In this document: positions 25,872 to 34,883 of the stretch, one piece after another | Numbering within the stretch: the stretch's first letter is position 1 | Layout: every line of letters starts with the position of its first letter | DNA from: Caulobacteraceae bacterium | GTDB taxonomy: Bacteria; Pseudomonadota; Alphaproteobacteria; Caulobacterales; Caulobacteraceae | Direction of reading: 5' to 3' | Assembly: GCA_947475415.1 (NCBI GenBank) | Contig: CANJLH010000001.1 | Location: forward strand, 124,001-188,000 | DNA length: 64,000 bases | Translations under genes and position numbers: made by a program | Notes under the pieces: model-generated | Told to the model about the DNA's origin: nothing | Database searches by the model: none | Seen by the model: only the letters and a program-made list of their open reading frames with translations

Positions 25872-27017
25872 ATGGGCGGCTTTGATCGCATCCTGACCAC
25901 CCACGTTGGCAGCTTGCCCCGCTCAGCGCCGCTGATCGAGCTCCTGGAGGCGCACGAGCACGATCCCGCGGCGAACTCAAACGCCCTTCAGACGCGACTG
26001 CGCGACGATGTCGCCGACGTCGTGGCGCGCCAGGTGGCGCTCGGTGTCGACCTGGTCAGTGACGGCGAGCTCAGCAAGACAAGCTACGCCACCTACATCA
26101 CCGACCGGCTCAGCGGCTTCGGGGGCGCCTCGCGGGGACGCGCGGCCCAGGATCTGAAGGACTATCCGGACTACGCGCAACACCTGATCGAAATTGGTGG
26201 CACCCTGCCCCAGGTCGGCCAGGTCTGCTGCATTGGTCCCGTGGCGCCGAAAAGCACCGCCGAACTCGAGGCCGACCTCGCCAACTTCCGGGCGGCGGTG
26301 GACAAGGTCAGGCCTAAGGGCGCCTTCATGAACGCCGCCTCGCCAGGGGTGGTCTCGGTGTTCCAGAAGAACGAGTTCTATCCCGACGAGGATTCCTACA
26401 TCGAAGCGGTCGCCGAGGCGCTCCGCCCCGAATACGAAGCCATTATTGAGGCAGGATTCCTGCTGCAGGTCGACGCCCCAGACTTGGCAATGGGTCGCCA
26501 CCTCGCCTTCGCCCGTCTGAGCGACGAGGAATTCCTGGGCGTCGTGGATCGCAATGTGGCGGCGATCAATCACGCGACGCGGAACATCCCCGCCGAAAAG
26601 CTGCGGGTGCACCTGTGCTGGGGTAATTACGAGGGACCGCACCACCACGACATTCCCCTCAGCCGCATCCTAGATGGCGTGCTGAAGGTGAATACCGGCT
26701 GCCTTCTGCTGGAGGGCGCCAATCCCCGCCACGAGCATGAGTGGGCGGTGTTCGAAGGCGTCAAGCTTCCCGAGGGCCTGGTGCTGGCACCCGGCGTGAT
26801 CGATTCCACCAGCAACTACATCGAACACCCCGAGCTGGTGGCCCAGAGGATAGAGCGTTACGCAAGCGTTGTGGGTCGCGACCGGGTCTGCGCCGGCGCC
26901 GACTGCGGTTTCTCGACGTTCCGCGGCCTTCCGAATGTCTGGCCTTCAATTGCCTGGAAGAAGCTGGAATCCCTGGTCGCCGGCGCCGAGATCGCCAGCC
27001 GACGGCTCTGGTCCTGA
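25872..27017 (+). CDS. MetE-like cobalamin-independent methyltransferase, single domain
   Basis: A 381-aa protein corresponding to the C-terminal catalytic domain of cobalamin-independent methionine synthase. The N-terminus ILTTHVGSLPRS is the family hallmark. The zinc ligands appear as H246 and C248 (RVHLCWGNYEG) and C345 (CAGADCGFSTF). Full MetE has about 750 residues and an N-terminal domain for folate; single-domain relatives act on other thiols or methyl donors, or as epoxyalkane:CoM transferases. Methionine synthesis is therefore only one option. ATG 25872 follows GGAGGAA. It is convergent with the COQ4-like gene, whose stop is 2 bases away. Nearby genes do not define a substrate. Confidence 0.85.
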   Translation: MGGFDRILTTHVGSLPRSAPLIELLEAHEHDPAANSNALQTRLRDDVADVVARQVALGVDLVSDGELSKTSYATYITDRLSGFGGASRGRAAQDLKDYPDYAQHLIEIGGTLPQVGQVCCIGPVAPKSTAELEADLANFRAAVDKVRPKGAFMNAASPGVVSVFQKNEFYPDEDSYIEAVAEALRPEYEAIIEAGFLLQVDAPDLAMGRHLAFARLSDEEFLGVVDRNVAAINHATRNIPAEKLRVHLCWGNYEGPHHHDIPLSRILDGVLKVNTGCLLLEGANPRHEHEWAVFEGVKLPEGLVLAPGVIDSTSNYIEHPELVAQRIERYASVVGRDRVCAGADCGFSTFRGLPNVWPSIAWKKLESLVAGAEIASRRLWS

Positions 27018-27019
27018 AG

Positions 27020-27874
27020 CTATCCGGCGAGCGCCCCGCCCGCCATCATCAGCGTTTCTGTGAAGATCTGAGAGGCCTCGGTGGTGTCGATGTCGTGAGC
27101 CATTCGCACGCCCAGCGCTTCGCGGGCCTCATCGACGCCCAGATGAAGAACCTCCTCATAGCGGAACATGAAGATCGGTCCGGAGGCCTGGCCCACCATG
27201 ATGCCGTGGGCGATGCACTCCAACATCTTCGGCCAAGTGTGAGGGTAGTGTAATATTGAACGACTTAGAACGCGCAGGGCGTTGAAAAGGTATTTCACAT
27301 TTAGTTCGCCGGCGAGTTCCGGCGACAGGTGCTGGAACAGGTTGGACAATGTCACCCAGTAGGGCACCGCCTCGCCCAGGGCGTCGAATTGACCACCGGT
27401 GACGATATGCTCCAGGTCATGGGTCTGCAGGTGGCGCCGCGTGTAGAAATCAAAATGGCCACGCGGTTCGGCCCTAGGCACGATATCCAGCTGGGCGTTG
27501 TTCTCGATGATGAATATGTAGAGCTTTCCGCCAACGCTTTCCGGCGGCAGAGCCTTTAGGTCGGCCAAATCATAGGTTGACATGAATCGCTCCGACAGCC
27601 AGCGATCCAGCTGCGGATTGGATTTCCGTTCGACTTCGAACAATTCGTCCACCGCGGCTTCGTCGCGGATCTTGGCCAGCGACGCCACCAGTTCGATATT
27701 ATCGGCGGGGATTGGAAAGTCCGGTCCATTGCGACGTAGCAGGCTGGTCGCCACCCAATCTCGCAGCCGGGCGCTGTTCAGGTATTTTGACGAGCTGATG
27801 AGCGCGCTGCTCTCAGTCGCCAGTCTCCTTACACCGCGACCGAGATAGGGTGTTTCCTTCTCAGGCTTATCCAA
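27020..27874 (-). CDS. COQ4-like (ubiquinone biosynthesis family) protein
   Basis: A 284-aa protein with the COQ4 zinc-binding motif HDxxH-x11-E, here H152, D153, H156 and E168 (HDLEHIVTGGQFDALGE). Eukaryotic COQ4 organises the ubiquinone complex and has been linked to C1 decarboxylation; bacterial homologues are much less understood and often sit among lipid-catabolism genes. Here it is the last gene of a leftward unit: amidohydrolase, two acyl-CoA dehydrogenases, then this gene, with a 19-base gap. A role in that catabolic pathway is therefore as likely as one in quinone synthesis. The start is TTG 27874, with AGGAG eight bases upstream. No membrane segment is obvious. Confidence 0.8.
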   Translation of the reverse strand: MDKPEKETPYLGRGVRRLATESSALISSSKYLNSARLRDWVATSLLRRNGPDFPIPADNIELVASLAKIRDEAAVDELFEVERKSNPQLDRWLSERFMSTYDLADLKALPPESVGGKLYIFIIENNAQLDIVPRAEPRGHFDFYTRRHLQTHDLEHIVTGGQFDALGEAVPYWVTLSNLFQHLSPELAGELNVKYLFNALRVLSRSILHYPHTWPKMLECIAHGIMVGQASGPIFMFRYEEVLHLGVDEAREALGVRMAHDIDTTEASQIFTETLMMAGGALAG

Positions 27875-27893
27875 GATCTACACTCCTATCGGC

Positions 27894-28862
27894 TCAAACC
27901 GCCGGCGTCACAGCGGCCGCCAGCACCTCAGGATTGAGGAAGGTCAACTGAGCGGCGTCGCGACGGTGACGCGAAACTCCACCCAGCTCTTGTTGCAGCT
28001 GCAGCAATCTGATCGACCAGACGTGCAACGGAAAATCCCGGGTAAATCCGATCGCTCCGTGTAACTGGTGACATTCGCGGAACATGGTGTCGGCGCCGCC
28101 GGCCGCGAAAGCCGCCGCGGTGGCCGCCAGGTCAGGCCGGGCGTCGCGGTAGGCGGCCTCAAAGGCCAGCCAGCGGGCGCCTTCAACCATTACCGCCAGT
28201 CGCCCCAGCCGGTGCTGCACCGCCTGGAACGACCCGATCGGGCGCCCGAACTGACGCCGGTCACGGAGGAAATCGACGGTGAGGTCGAGAGCGCCCTTCA
28301 TGAGGCCGGCGGCCTGAACTGCGATTTCCACCCGCCACCAGTCCCGGAGTCTCGCCCCCGACCCAGGCCCGAGTGATCGGGCCCGCGTTATCGCGCCAGG
28401 GCGCAGTCGCGCCAGGGGGAATCCCGCCCGATTGGTGTCCACCGTCGTCCAGTCATCCGGTGTCGTGTCGAGCGTCAGGGCCTCGTCGTCATTTAGGACC
28501 AGCAACATCTCGCAATACCCGCCCAGTCGGATCGGCTGGGTCACCGGCGCTTCGGCTAGCGCGACGCGAAGATCGCTCACGTGGCCTGTGACGTTTGGCG
28601 AAACCAGGGCGCTGGCGGTGAAGCAGGTGACGGCGGCGGTCCGCGCGGTCTCGAATCCCGCCAGGGCCGCGTCAAGGCCGCCCGTCTCGCTGGCCTGGCT
28701 AATGTCCAGGAACCCAGCCTGACCAAGGGCCGCGTCAAGCTCATGATCATAGCCCGGCGTCCGCGCGAACTGCAGGGCGCGTTCGCGGCCGGCGTGGCGA
28801 GACAGCAAGGTCTGAAGCGACTCGATAATCTGGCGCTGCTGTTCGTTGGGAGAAAATTGCAT
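27894..28862 (-). CDS. Acyl-CoA dehydrogenase, short beta-like subunit
   Basis: A 322-aa acyl-CoA dehydrogenase homologue, about 60 residues shorter than typical members. The FAD and substrate-binding C-terminal half is recognisable (RRQFGRPIGSFQAVQHRLGR, then MFRECHQLHGAIGFTRDFPL). The helix that usually carries the catalytic Glu (YERx) instead reads IAVQAAGLMKGALDL, without a Glu at that place. This resembles the beta chains of heteromeric mycobacterial FadE pairs, in which only the partner is catalytic. The partner is probably the 379-aa gene 8 bases upstream. ATG 28862. The pair sits between an amidohydrolase and a COQ4-like gene in one leftward operon. The acyl-CoA oxidised is unknown. 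Confidence 0.88.
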   Translation of the reverse strand: MQFSPNEQQRQIIESLQTLLSRHAGRERALQFARTPGYDHELDAALGQAGFLDISQASETGGLDAALAGFETARTAAVTCFTASALVSPNVTGHVSDLRVALAEAPVTQPIRLGGYCEMLLVLNDDEALTLDTTPDDWTTVDTNRAGFPLARLRPGAITRARSLGPGSGARLRDWWRVEIAVQAAGLMKGALDLTVDFLRDRRQFGRPIGSFQAVQHRLGRLAVMVEGARWLAFEAAYRDARPDLAATAAAFAAGGADTMFRECHQLHGAIGFTRDFPLHVWSIRLLQLQQELGGVSRHRRDAAQLTFLNPEVLAAAVTPAV

Positions 28863-28870
28863 GGCCAGTC

Positions 28871-30010
28871 CTATTTCGACCGTGGAAGGCCAAGGAAATC
28901 GATGGCGATGCGGTCAAGCTGGATCTCAGACGTGCCCGACGCCACCGCCATGGAGGCGTTACGGATCGGATCAATCCCTGGCCCCTTTCGATCCAGGGCC
29001 TCAAGACCCAGGACATCGGCCGAGAGTTGCGCCACCATCTTCAGGCAGTCGGTGCTGATCAGCCGCGACAAGTTGGAATCCGCTGTGGGCGGACTGCCCG
29101 CCTCGCGTAGGTCGTAGACCTTAAGCGTCAGCAACCGCGCAGCCTGACAGGCGGCCCACGCCTCACCAAAGCGGCTCTGAATTTCGGGATCATCGAACTT
29201 GCCGTTGGCGATGGCGATCTCGGCGGCCTCTGCGAGTTGAACCGCCGCACGCTGGTACTGCGTCGAGCCCACGCGCTCATAGGCCAGCGCCCAACGCACC
29301 ACCTCCCATCCCTGGTTCTCCTCCCCAAGCCGCGCGCTCACCGGAATGCGCATTTCATCGAAGAACAGTTCGTAGTGGGACTCATCGCCGGCCAGACTGT
29401 TGATGTGCCGGGTGGTGAAGCCCGGCTGGCCCATCGGCACGATCAGCACCGTGATCCCGCGCGCCCGAGAGTCCGGCTCGCCGGTGCGAACCAGCAGGAT
29501 GCAGAAGTCTGCAATACCGACGTGCGACGTCCAGATTTTCGAGCCATTTACGACGTAGTCGTCTCCGTCGCGAACGGCGCGGGTGCGCAAGGACGCCAGA
29601 TCACTGCCAGCATCCGGCTCGGAGAATCCCTGGCACCAGAACACATCTCCGGCGGCGATCCGGCGCAGGTGGTTCAGCTTCTGCTCTTCCGTGCCGAAGC
29701 GCATAATCGCCGGACCAATCCAGTTGACGTTCATGTACTGCGACCCCCGAGGCTCGCCAATCGGGGTGAGCTCTTCGCCCAGGATCGCCTGCCGCCACGC
29801 GGAACACTCGGCGCCGCCATATTCCTTGGGCCAGTTCTGGGTCAGCCAGCCGTGTTCGGCCATACCTTGGGCGAACGCTCGGGCGGCGGTCTTGTAGGCG
29901 GGCCGATCAGTCTGATCGTAGCCCCGCCAGCCCTTTGGCAGCATCTTGCGGATATAGGCTCGCAACTCTGCGCGATAGGCCGCGTCCTCGTCCGTCCAGT
30001 CGAATTCCAC
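28871..30010 (-). CDS. Acyl-CoA dehydrogenase, alpha-like catalytic subunit
   Basis: A 379-aa acyl-CoA dehydrogenase of normal length. It has the N-terminal helical domain (WDE-rich start EFDWTDEDAAYRAEL), the FAD-binding strand WCQGFSEPDAGSDLASL and NGSKIWTSHVG, and the helix WALAYERVGSTQYQRA carrying the likely catalytic Glu. The C-terminal end SGTSEIQLDRIAIDFLGLPR is also typical. It should dehydrogenate an acyl-CoA at C2-C3 and pass electrons to ETF. The missing Glu in the neighbouring 322-aa protein suggests the two form an alpha2beta2 enzyme. The start is GTG 30010, with GGGGAG six bases upstream. It is the second gene of the leftward operon after the amidohydrolase (55-base gap). Confidence 0.93.
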   Translation of the reverse strand: MEFDWTDEDAAYRAELRAYIRKMLPKGWRGYDQTDRPAYKTAARAFAQGMAEHGWLTQNWPKEYGGAECSAWRQAILGEELTPIGEPRGSQYMNVNWIGPAIMRFGTEEQKLNHLRRIAAGDVFWCQGFSEPDAGSDLASLRTRAVRDGDDYVVNGSKIWTSHVGIADFCILLVRTGEPDSRARGITVLIVPMGQPGFTTRHINSLAGDESHYELFFDEMRIPVSARLGEENQGWEVVRWALAYERVGSTQYQRAAVQLAEAAEIAIANGKFDDPEIQSRFGEAWAACQAARLLTLKVYDLREAGSPPTADSNLSRLISTDCLKMVAQLSADVLGLEALDRKGPGIDPIRNASMAVASGTSEIQLDRIAIDFLGLPRSK

Positions 30011-30065
30011 GGCCTACTCCCCTCGGTCCCTACGTTCGGTGCAATTCGGGATGCAATCGCCGCCG

Positions 30066-31367
30066 TCAGGAACCCATGGCGGCGAACATCCTGTTGATCT
30101 GGCCCGAGGTGACGATCTCCTTCTTGTCCATGCTGTCGGTCTTCATCCCGCCAAGGTGCTCGCGGGGGCTCACGTCCACATGCTTGCCAGCCTCACGCAG
30201 GGCGCCGACGGTGCAGTTCTCGCGGCCAAGCACCGAGAAGGGGTCGTAGGAATACTGGGCCATGGCGTTGAGGTGGGTGACCTTGTCGATTGTCTGGCGC
30301 GGCAGATCCTTAACGCACTTCCAGAGGTATTCCGGGCAATTCGGCCATACGGTGTCGGAGTGGGGATAATCGCATTCCCAGGTCACCAGGTCCTCATTGA
30401 GGAAGCGTAGGTTCTCCAGCCCGAACCGGTCGTCGATGAAGCAGGTGATGATGTGCTTGTTGAAGATGTCCGAGGGCTTGCGACCGCCGCCGAAATCATA
30501 GTGGGTCCACTCTCCGTGATGCTCATGGGTGAAGTCGGCCCGCTCCAAGAAATAGGGAATCCAGCCAATCCCGCCTTCCGAGAGCGCCATCCTGAGATCT
30601 GGGTATTCCTTCCAGATCGGCGCATAGACCCAGTCGGCGGCGCTGTTGGAGATCGACATCGGCATGGTGGTGATCCAGGCCGCGATCGGGGTCTCCGCAG
30701 ACGCGTGAGCCGCCCGCGCGCCGGTGCCGATGTGGCAGTTGATCACCATCCCGTAGTCGTTGAGCGCCTTCCACATCGGCTTCCAGTAGTCGGTGTGGAT
30801 GCTAGGCAGGCCGATGAGGGCGGGATTGTCGGGAAAAGTGATGGCGTGCACGCCGAGATCGCTGGCCCGCTTAAGTTCAGCCAGCGTCTCCTCCATGTTC
30901 CACAAGGGCAGGATGACCATTGGTATGAACCGGCCCGGGGCGACCCCGCACCAGTCATGGATATGCCAGTCGTTGTAGGCGCGCACCGCATGTGTCGCCA
31001 TGGTCTTGTCCGCGACGCCCAGGAAGGTCATCCCCGCGAAGTTCGGGAAAGTCGGGAAGTTGATCGACCCCAGCACGCCGTTGACATTCATATCGTCGAC
31101 CCGCGCCTTGGCGTCATAGCAACCCTTTCGCATCTGCTCGAAGGCGTCCGGCTCGAACCCGTATTCCGAGCGGGGCCGGCCCACCACAGCGTTGGTGCCC
31201 ATGGTCGGGTATATCTTGTCCTCGAAGAACCAGACGTCCTTGTCGCCCTTCTTGATGATCTTCGGCGCCTTGTCGCGCAGGCGCTCGGGGAAGTGCCGGA
31301 TAAAGGCCTCAGGGGGCTCAACGTTGTGATCGTCGACGCTCACCAGAATCAGGTCGTTCATGTCCAT
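30066..31367 (-). CDS. Amidohydrolase (PF04909 type) of a catabolic operon
   Basis: A 433-aa metal-dependent hydrolase of the amidohydrolase_2 (ACMSD-like) group. The opening ILVSVDDHNVEPPEAF places Asp-His where most members have DxHxH; the second His is replaced (DDHNVE), which some subfamilies share. Later INCHIGTGARAA, ALSEGGIGWIPYFLERAD and ECDYPHSDTVWP provide the expected His, Glu and catalytic Asp. Such proteins decarboxylate or hydrolyse ring-cleavage products and are common in steroid/terpenoid catabolic loci. ATG 31367 (MDMNDLI) has GGAGG five bases before it, so the GTG eight codons upstream is less likely. It heads the operon with two acyl-CoA dehydrogenases and a COQ4-like gene, and is divergent from an SDR gene. 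Confidence 0.85.
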   Translation of the reverse strand: MDMNDLILVSVDDHNVEPPEAFIRHFPERLRDKAPKIIKKGDKDVWFFEDKIYPTMGTNAVVGRPRSEYGFEPDAFEQMRKGCYDAKARVDDMNVNGVLGSINFPTFPNFAGMTFLGVADKTMATHAVRAYNDWHIHDWCGVAPGRFIPMVILPLWNMEETLAELKRASDLGVHAITFPDNPALIGLPSIHTDYWKPMWKALNDYGMVINCHIGTGARAAHASAETPIAAWITTMPMSISNSAADWVYAPIWKEYPDLRMALSEGGIGWIPYFLERADFTHEHHGEWTHYDFGGGRKPSDIFNKHIITCFIDDRFGLENLRFLNEDLVTWECDYPHSDTVWPNCPEYLWKCVKDLPRQTIDKVTHLNAMAQYSYDPFSVLGRENCTVGALREAGKHVDVSPREHLGGMKTDSMDKKEIVTSGQINRMFAAMGS

Positions 31368-31565
31368 GGGGACCTCCGCAAACAGCCGCACCCGTTAGGC
31401 CAATGGCGCGCCGGATGGTGTGATTTCACCGATCTTCCCCGCCGAAGCCCGGCGCTTCAACCCCAAATCGCGGCGCGGCGGCTTGCTTTGCGCTGGTGCG
31501 GCCGGACAATGCGCCGCTGAACAGCCGACCTGTCGGCCAGACCGATCAGATGCGGAGCCGATGCC

Positions 31566-32390
31566 ATGTCCCTGTTTGACCTGTCGGGAAAGGTCGCCGT
31601 CGTCACCGGCGCCACCAAAGGCATCGGCCTGGGGATCGCGCGGGAGCTGGTGAAGGTGGGCGCCAAGGTGATCGTCTCCAGCCGCAACCAGGCCGACTGC
31701 GACGCTCTGGCCGAGGAATTGGGCGACGATGTCGCCAAGGGGATCGCGCTCGACCTGGAGAAGTTCGACGACATCGAACCCTTCGCCGTCGCCGCGGCTG
31801 CGGCGTTCGGCGGGATCGATATCCTTGTCTGCAACGCCGCCGTTCTGGCGTTTGTCGGACCCGCGCCCAAGACCCCGCCGCAACTGTTCGATCGACTGCT
31901 AATATCCAACATCCACCACAATTTCCGCCTCTGCGAGGCGTTCCGCCCGCTGATCGCGGCCCGCGGCGGGGGCAGCATCGCCCTGATCGGCTCCGGCGCG
32001 GGACATCAGGCTGCACCCTTCATGCTGGCCTACGGCGTCTCCAAGGCCGGCCTGTCGCACATGGCCCGCTGTCTCGCCGACGAAATGGCGGCGGAAGGCA
32101 TCCGGGTGAACTGCATCGCCGCCGGCATCATTCGCAGCAAATCCTCGGAGCGAATGTGGCGAGACGAGGCGCTTTTGGCGAAGACCAGCGCCACCATCCC
32201 CCTGCAGCGAATTGGCGAGTCCGAAGACATCGCCGGCACGGTGATCTTCCTGGCGTCGCGGGCCGGCTCCTTCGTCACCGGCGAGACTATCATGGTCGAC
32301 GGCGGCAACAGCCAGTTGTCGCCGCCCCAATCGGCCGGCGCCGCCAACCCGGCCATGGCCGCGGTCAGGGCTTCGCTGAAGAAGAGCTGA
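31566..32390 (+). CDS. Short-chain dehydrogenase/reductase
   Basis: A 274-aa classical SDR with VTGATKGIGLGIARE (residues about 13-27), the NAA motif LVCNAAVLAF, catalytic Ser in LIGSGAG and AYGVSKAGLSHMA with the active Tyr-x-x-x-Lys. A Gly-rich end region INCIAAGIIRS and ETIMVDGGNSQL completes the fold. It probably oxidises a hydroxyacyl-CoA or alcohol intermediate. It diverges from the amidohydrolase operon across about 200 bases, and its 3' end overlaps the convergent D-aminoacylase gene by 26 bases. ATG 31566. The substrate is unknown; FabG-like activity cannot be excluded. Confidence 0.9.
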   Translation: MSLFDLSGKVAVVTGATKGIGLGIARELVKVGAKVIVSSRNQADCDALAEELGDDVAKGIALDLEKFDDIEPFAVAAAAAFGGIDILVCNAAVLAFVGPAPKTPPQLFDRLLISNIHHNFRLCEAFRPLIAARGGGSIALIGSGAGHQAAPFMLAYGVSKAGLSHMARCLADEMAAEGIRVNCIAAGIIRSKSSERMWRDEALLAKTSATIPLQRIGESEDIAGTVIFLASRAGSFVTGETIMVDGGNSQLSPPQSAGAANPAMAAVRASLKKS

Positions 32391-34164
32391 GCTTGTGGAA
32401 GCCCGCGTCGCGCACCAACCGCCCCGGGCGCGCGCCGGTGTCCTGATCGTTGCGTCGGGTGACGACGCCGTTGACCAGTGTGGCGACATAGCCCTTCGCC
32501 TTCTGCAACATCCTTCGCCCACCCTTGGGTAGGTCGTCGGTGAGATAGGGCAGGTCGAGCTGAAGGTTTTCGAAGTCGATCACATTGATGTCCGCCCGCA
32601 GGCCCACCTCCAGACGGCCGCGGTCAGCGAACCCGAAGGCGTCAGCCAGGTCGGCTGAGTTCATCCGGATCACCGCTTCCAGGGGCAGGGTTGGGCCCCG
32701 CACCCGATCGCGGGCCCAGAAGGTTAGCATGTAGGTCGGATTGGCCGCATCGCAGATGATCCGCACATGAGCGCCCGCGTCGCTGAGCCCAACCAGGGTT
32801 GCCGGATGCATGAGCATCTCGGCGACATCGTCATAGTTGCCGTTGGCGTAGTTGTTGGACAAGCCAAACAGTTGCGCCCTGCCGTCGGCGCCCATCATGG
32901 CGTCATAAGCGAAGGCCTCGATATCCATCCCGGCCGCCTCGGCGCGGCTGCGAATGGATTCGGTCCTGCGCACAGGTTCGAACGATGCGTCGCGGTCGTA
33001 GATGAACTGATACGGTAAGGTCCGCCGAAGGGTCAGGTGATAGTTCGACATCAAGGCGTCGGTGGTCGGCGGTACATCCTTGTCACTGAGGATCGCCGCG
33101 CGGACCTCGGGCTTGCGGAGTTCAGCCAGCTGCGCCTCGAGTGGCAGGTGGGCGAGGCCCAAATAGGTCTCACGGCGCATGAAGATATGATAGCCGCTCC
33201 AGCTGGCGAGCTGGCCCGAGGCGCGAGGCTCCACCATGGGATAGAGCCGTCCGCCGGCGTCGCCCACCTGTTCAGCGGTCGTCATCACTTCGCGCCAGGC
33301 GTCGCGCTCGTCATGGGCCTGTAGGATCGATACGATGACCGGGGACCGGGTTGAAAGGGCGACCCGCGCAAACATTTCCACCTCGCGCATTAGTTGGTTG
33401 GCGGACTCCGGATATATGGCGCCGCCGACGAGGCCGCGGGGCACCACCTGGACGACGCCGCGCCCGGAAGCTCGCACTGCGCCGGCTAGGGCCATGATTT
33501 CGGCTTCGGATGCGAAGGTGCCCGGAATCTCCACGCCGGCCGATGTACGATGCTCCTGCACCCGCGAGGTCGAGAAGCCAACCGCGCCGCTAAGCAGCGC
33601 CTCCTCCACCAGCGCCGCCATCGCCGCCAGATCCTCGGCCGTGGCCGGTTCGTCTGCCGCGCCGCGCTCGCCCATCACATAGAGCCGCAAAGGCGCGTGG
33701 GGAATCATCGCCGATACATCCATGGCGAGTGCTCGCCGGCTGAGCGCATCCAAATATTGAGGGAAGCTCTCCCACGCCCACCGGATGCCCTCGTGCAGGG
33801 CGGTCCCCGGGATGTCCTCGACATCCTCCATCAGGCCGATCAACCGGGCCTTATCGCTCGGCTTCACCGGCGCAAAGCCCACACCACAATTGCCCATGAC
33901 AACTGTCGTCACGCCGTGGGAGGCGGAGGGTTCCAGGGCATCGTCCCAGGTGGCCTGGGCGTCGTAGTGCGTATGGCCGTCGATGAACCCAGGCGTGACG
34001 ATGCAGCCTGTCGCATTGATCACTTCGTCTGCATCGCCCTCAACCTTGGCGCCGATTGCAGCGATGCGGCCTGAGCGCACAGCGACGTCGCCGGTGAACC
34101 CAGGCCCGCCGGACCCGTCCAGGATCAGCCCGCCACGCACGATCAAGTCATAGGTCGTCACCAT
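32365..34164 (-). CDS. D-aminoacylase / N-acyl-D-amino-acid deacylase family amidohydrolase
   Basis: A 599-aa amidohydrolase. The N-terminal beta domain (DLIVRGGLILDGSGGPGF) leads to the metal site FIDGHTHYDAQATWD near residues 63-75. MGNCGVGFAP carries the Cys that bridges metal in D-aminoacylases. PTTDALMSNYHL and LVGLSDAGAHVRIICD provide later ligands and the catalytic Asp, and the C-terminal beta strand is GLRADINVIDFENL. Family members remove N-acyl groups from D-amino acids, but many lipid-catabolism operons contain homologues of unknown substrate. The length (about 100 longer than classic D-aminoacylase) fits the latter group. It ends inside the convergent SDR gene. ATG 34164. No signal peptide is apparent. 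Confidence 0.85.
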   Translation of the reverse strand: MVTTYDLIVRGGLILDGSGGPGFTGDVAVRSGRIAAIGAKVEGDADEVINATGCIVTPGFIDGHTHYDAQATWDDALEPSASHGVTTVVMGNCGVGFAPVKPSDKARLIGLMEDVEDIPGTALHEGIRWAWESFPQYLDALSRRALAMDVSAMIPHAPLRLYVMGERGAADEPATAEDLAAMAALVEEALLSGAVGFSTSRVQEHRTSAGVEIPGTFASEAEIMALAGAVRASGRGVVQVVPRGLVGGAIYPESANQLMREVEMFARVALSTRSPVIVSILQAHDERDAWREVMTTAEQVGDAGGRLYPMVEPRASGQLASWSGYHIFMRRETYLGLAHLPLEAQLAELRKPEVRAAILSDKDVPPTTDALMSNYHLTLRRTLPYQFIYDRDASFEPVRRTESIRSRAEAAGMDIEAFAYDAMMGADGRAQLFGLSNNYANGNYDDVAEMLMHPATLVGLSDAGAHVRIICDAANPTYMLTFWARDRVRGPTLPLEAVIRMNSADLADAFGFADRGRLEVGLRADINVIDFENLQLDLPYLTDDLPKGGRRMLQKAKGYVATLVNGVVTRRNDQDTGARPGRLVRDAGFHKLSSSSAKP

Positions 34165-34238
34165 GGTCGCCTCTATCGTTCAACTCAGGGCCACTAGACT
34201 TGGTGATACTCGATTTCACAAGGCGTTCGACCCCGGCG

Positions 34239-34883
34239 TCACTGGGCGCGCCAGCCATTTCTTTGCAACCAATCGGACGGGTCCTCGGGGTCGGCGCTCG
34301 ATCCGGGGATTGCGAACCGGCGCCTGCCGTCGGGACGCAGGAGCCACAGTTGCTCAAAGGAACCCCCGCTGCGGCGGTACATGTGCTGACTCACGATGAG
34401 CGAGCCGGAATAGAGTCCGTTGCGCACAACGGCCAGGGAGTTTCCGGCCGCGATAAACCGGTGTGCTCCAGTGGCGACGTCAATGGCATGCACCGCGCCT
34501 GACGTCACCCATGCGGCGGACTGGACGTAAACCGTGCGCCCGTCATTGGAGAACTTTGGTCCCGTGAGTTCGGTCAGGTTCGCCTTCGGGTCATCACTCG
34601 GTAGGGACCCCAAAAGGCGGCGCGGCGCGCCACCGCCCAGATTGATAAGCCAGACCGCAGCTACGTCTCCGGCGCCATCACGTCCGACAAATGCGATCAG
34701 GCCTCCATCCACCGATGGGCTGGCGTCCTTGCCGCCCTGCCGCTTGACGGCGTCAAGCGCGCCATTCACCTCGCCATGAGTCCTAGGATTTGGTTCGGAT
34801 TGCCCGGCAGCGCGGGCAGACGCCGGACCGCTCGCCAGGCCGGACAGACAGGCGACGAGCACTGAAATTCGGATGAGACGCAT
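34239..34883 (-). CDS. Exported TolB-like beta-propeller fragment protein
   Basis: A 214-aa protein with a signal peptide (MRLIRISVLVACLSGLASGPASA). Repeated blades follow that resemble TolB/PD40 propellers: ASPSVDGGLIAFVGRDG, TGPKFSNDGRTVYVQSA, then AIDVATGAHRFIAAG. It is much shorter than TolB (about 430 aa), with perhaps three or four blades, so it may be a truncated or degenerate propeller or need partners. It is predicted to be periplasmic or secreted. The ATG at 34883 shares one base with the stop of the pentapeptide-repeat gene (TGATG), so both are co-translated. The frame has an in-frame TTG just before the ATG, which is a less likely start. No enzymatic motif is visible. Confidence 0.7.
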   Translation of the reverse strand: MRLIRISVLVACLSGLASGPASARAAGQSEPNPRTHGEVNGALDAVKRQGGKDASPSVDGGLIAFVGRDGAGDVAAVWLINLGGGAPRRLLGSLPSDDPKANLTELTGPKFSNDGRTVYVQSAAWVTSGAVHAIDVATGAHRFIAAGNSLAVVRNGLYSGSLIVSQHMYRRSGGSFEQLWLLRPDGRRRFAIPGSSADPEDPSDWLQRNGWRAQ

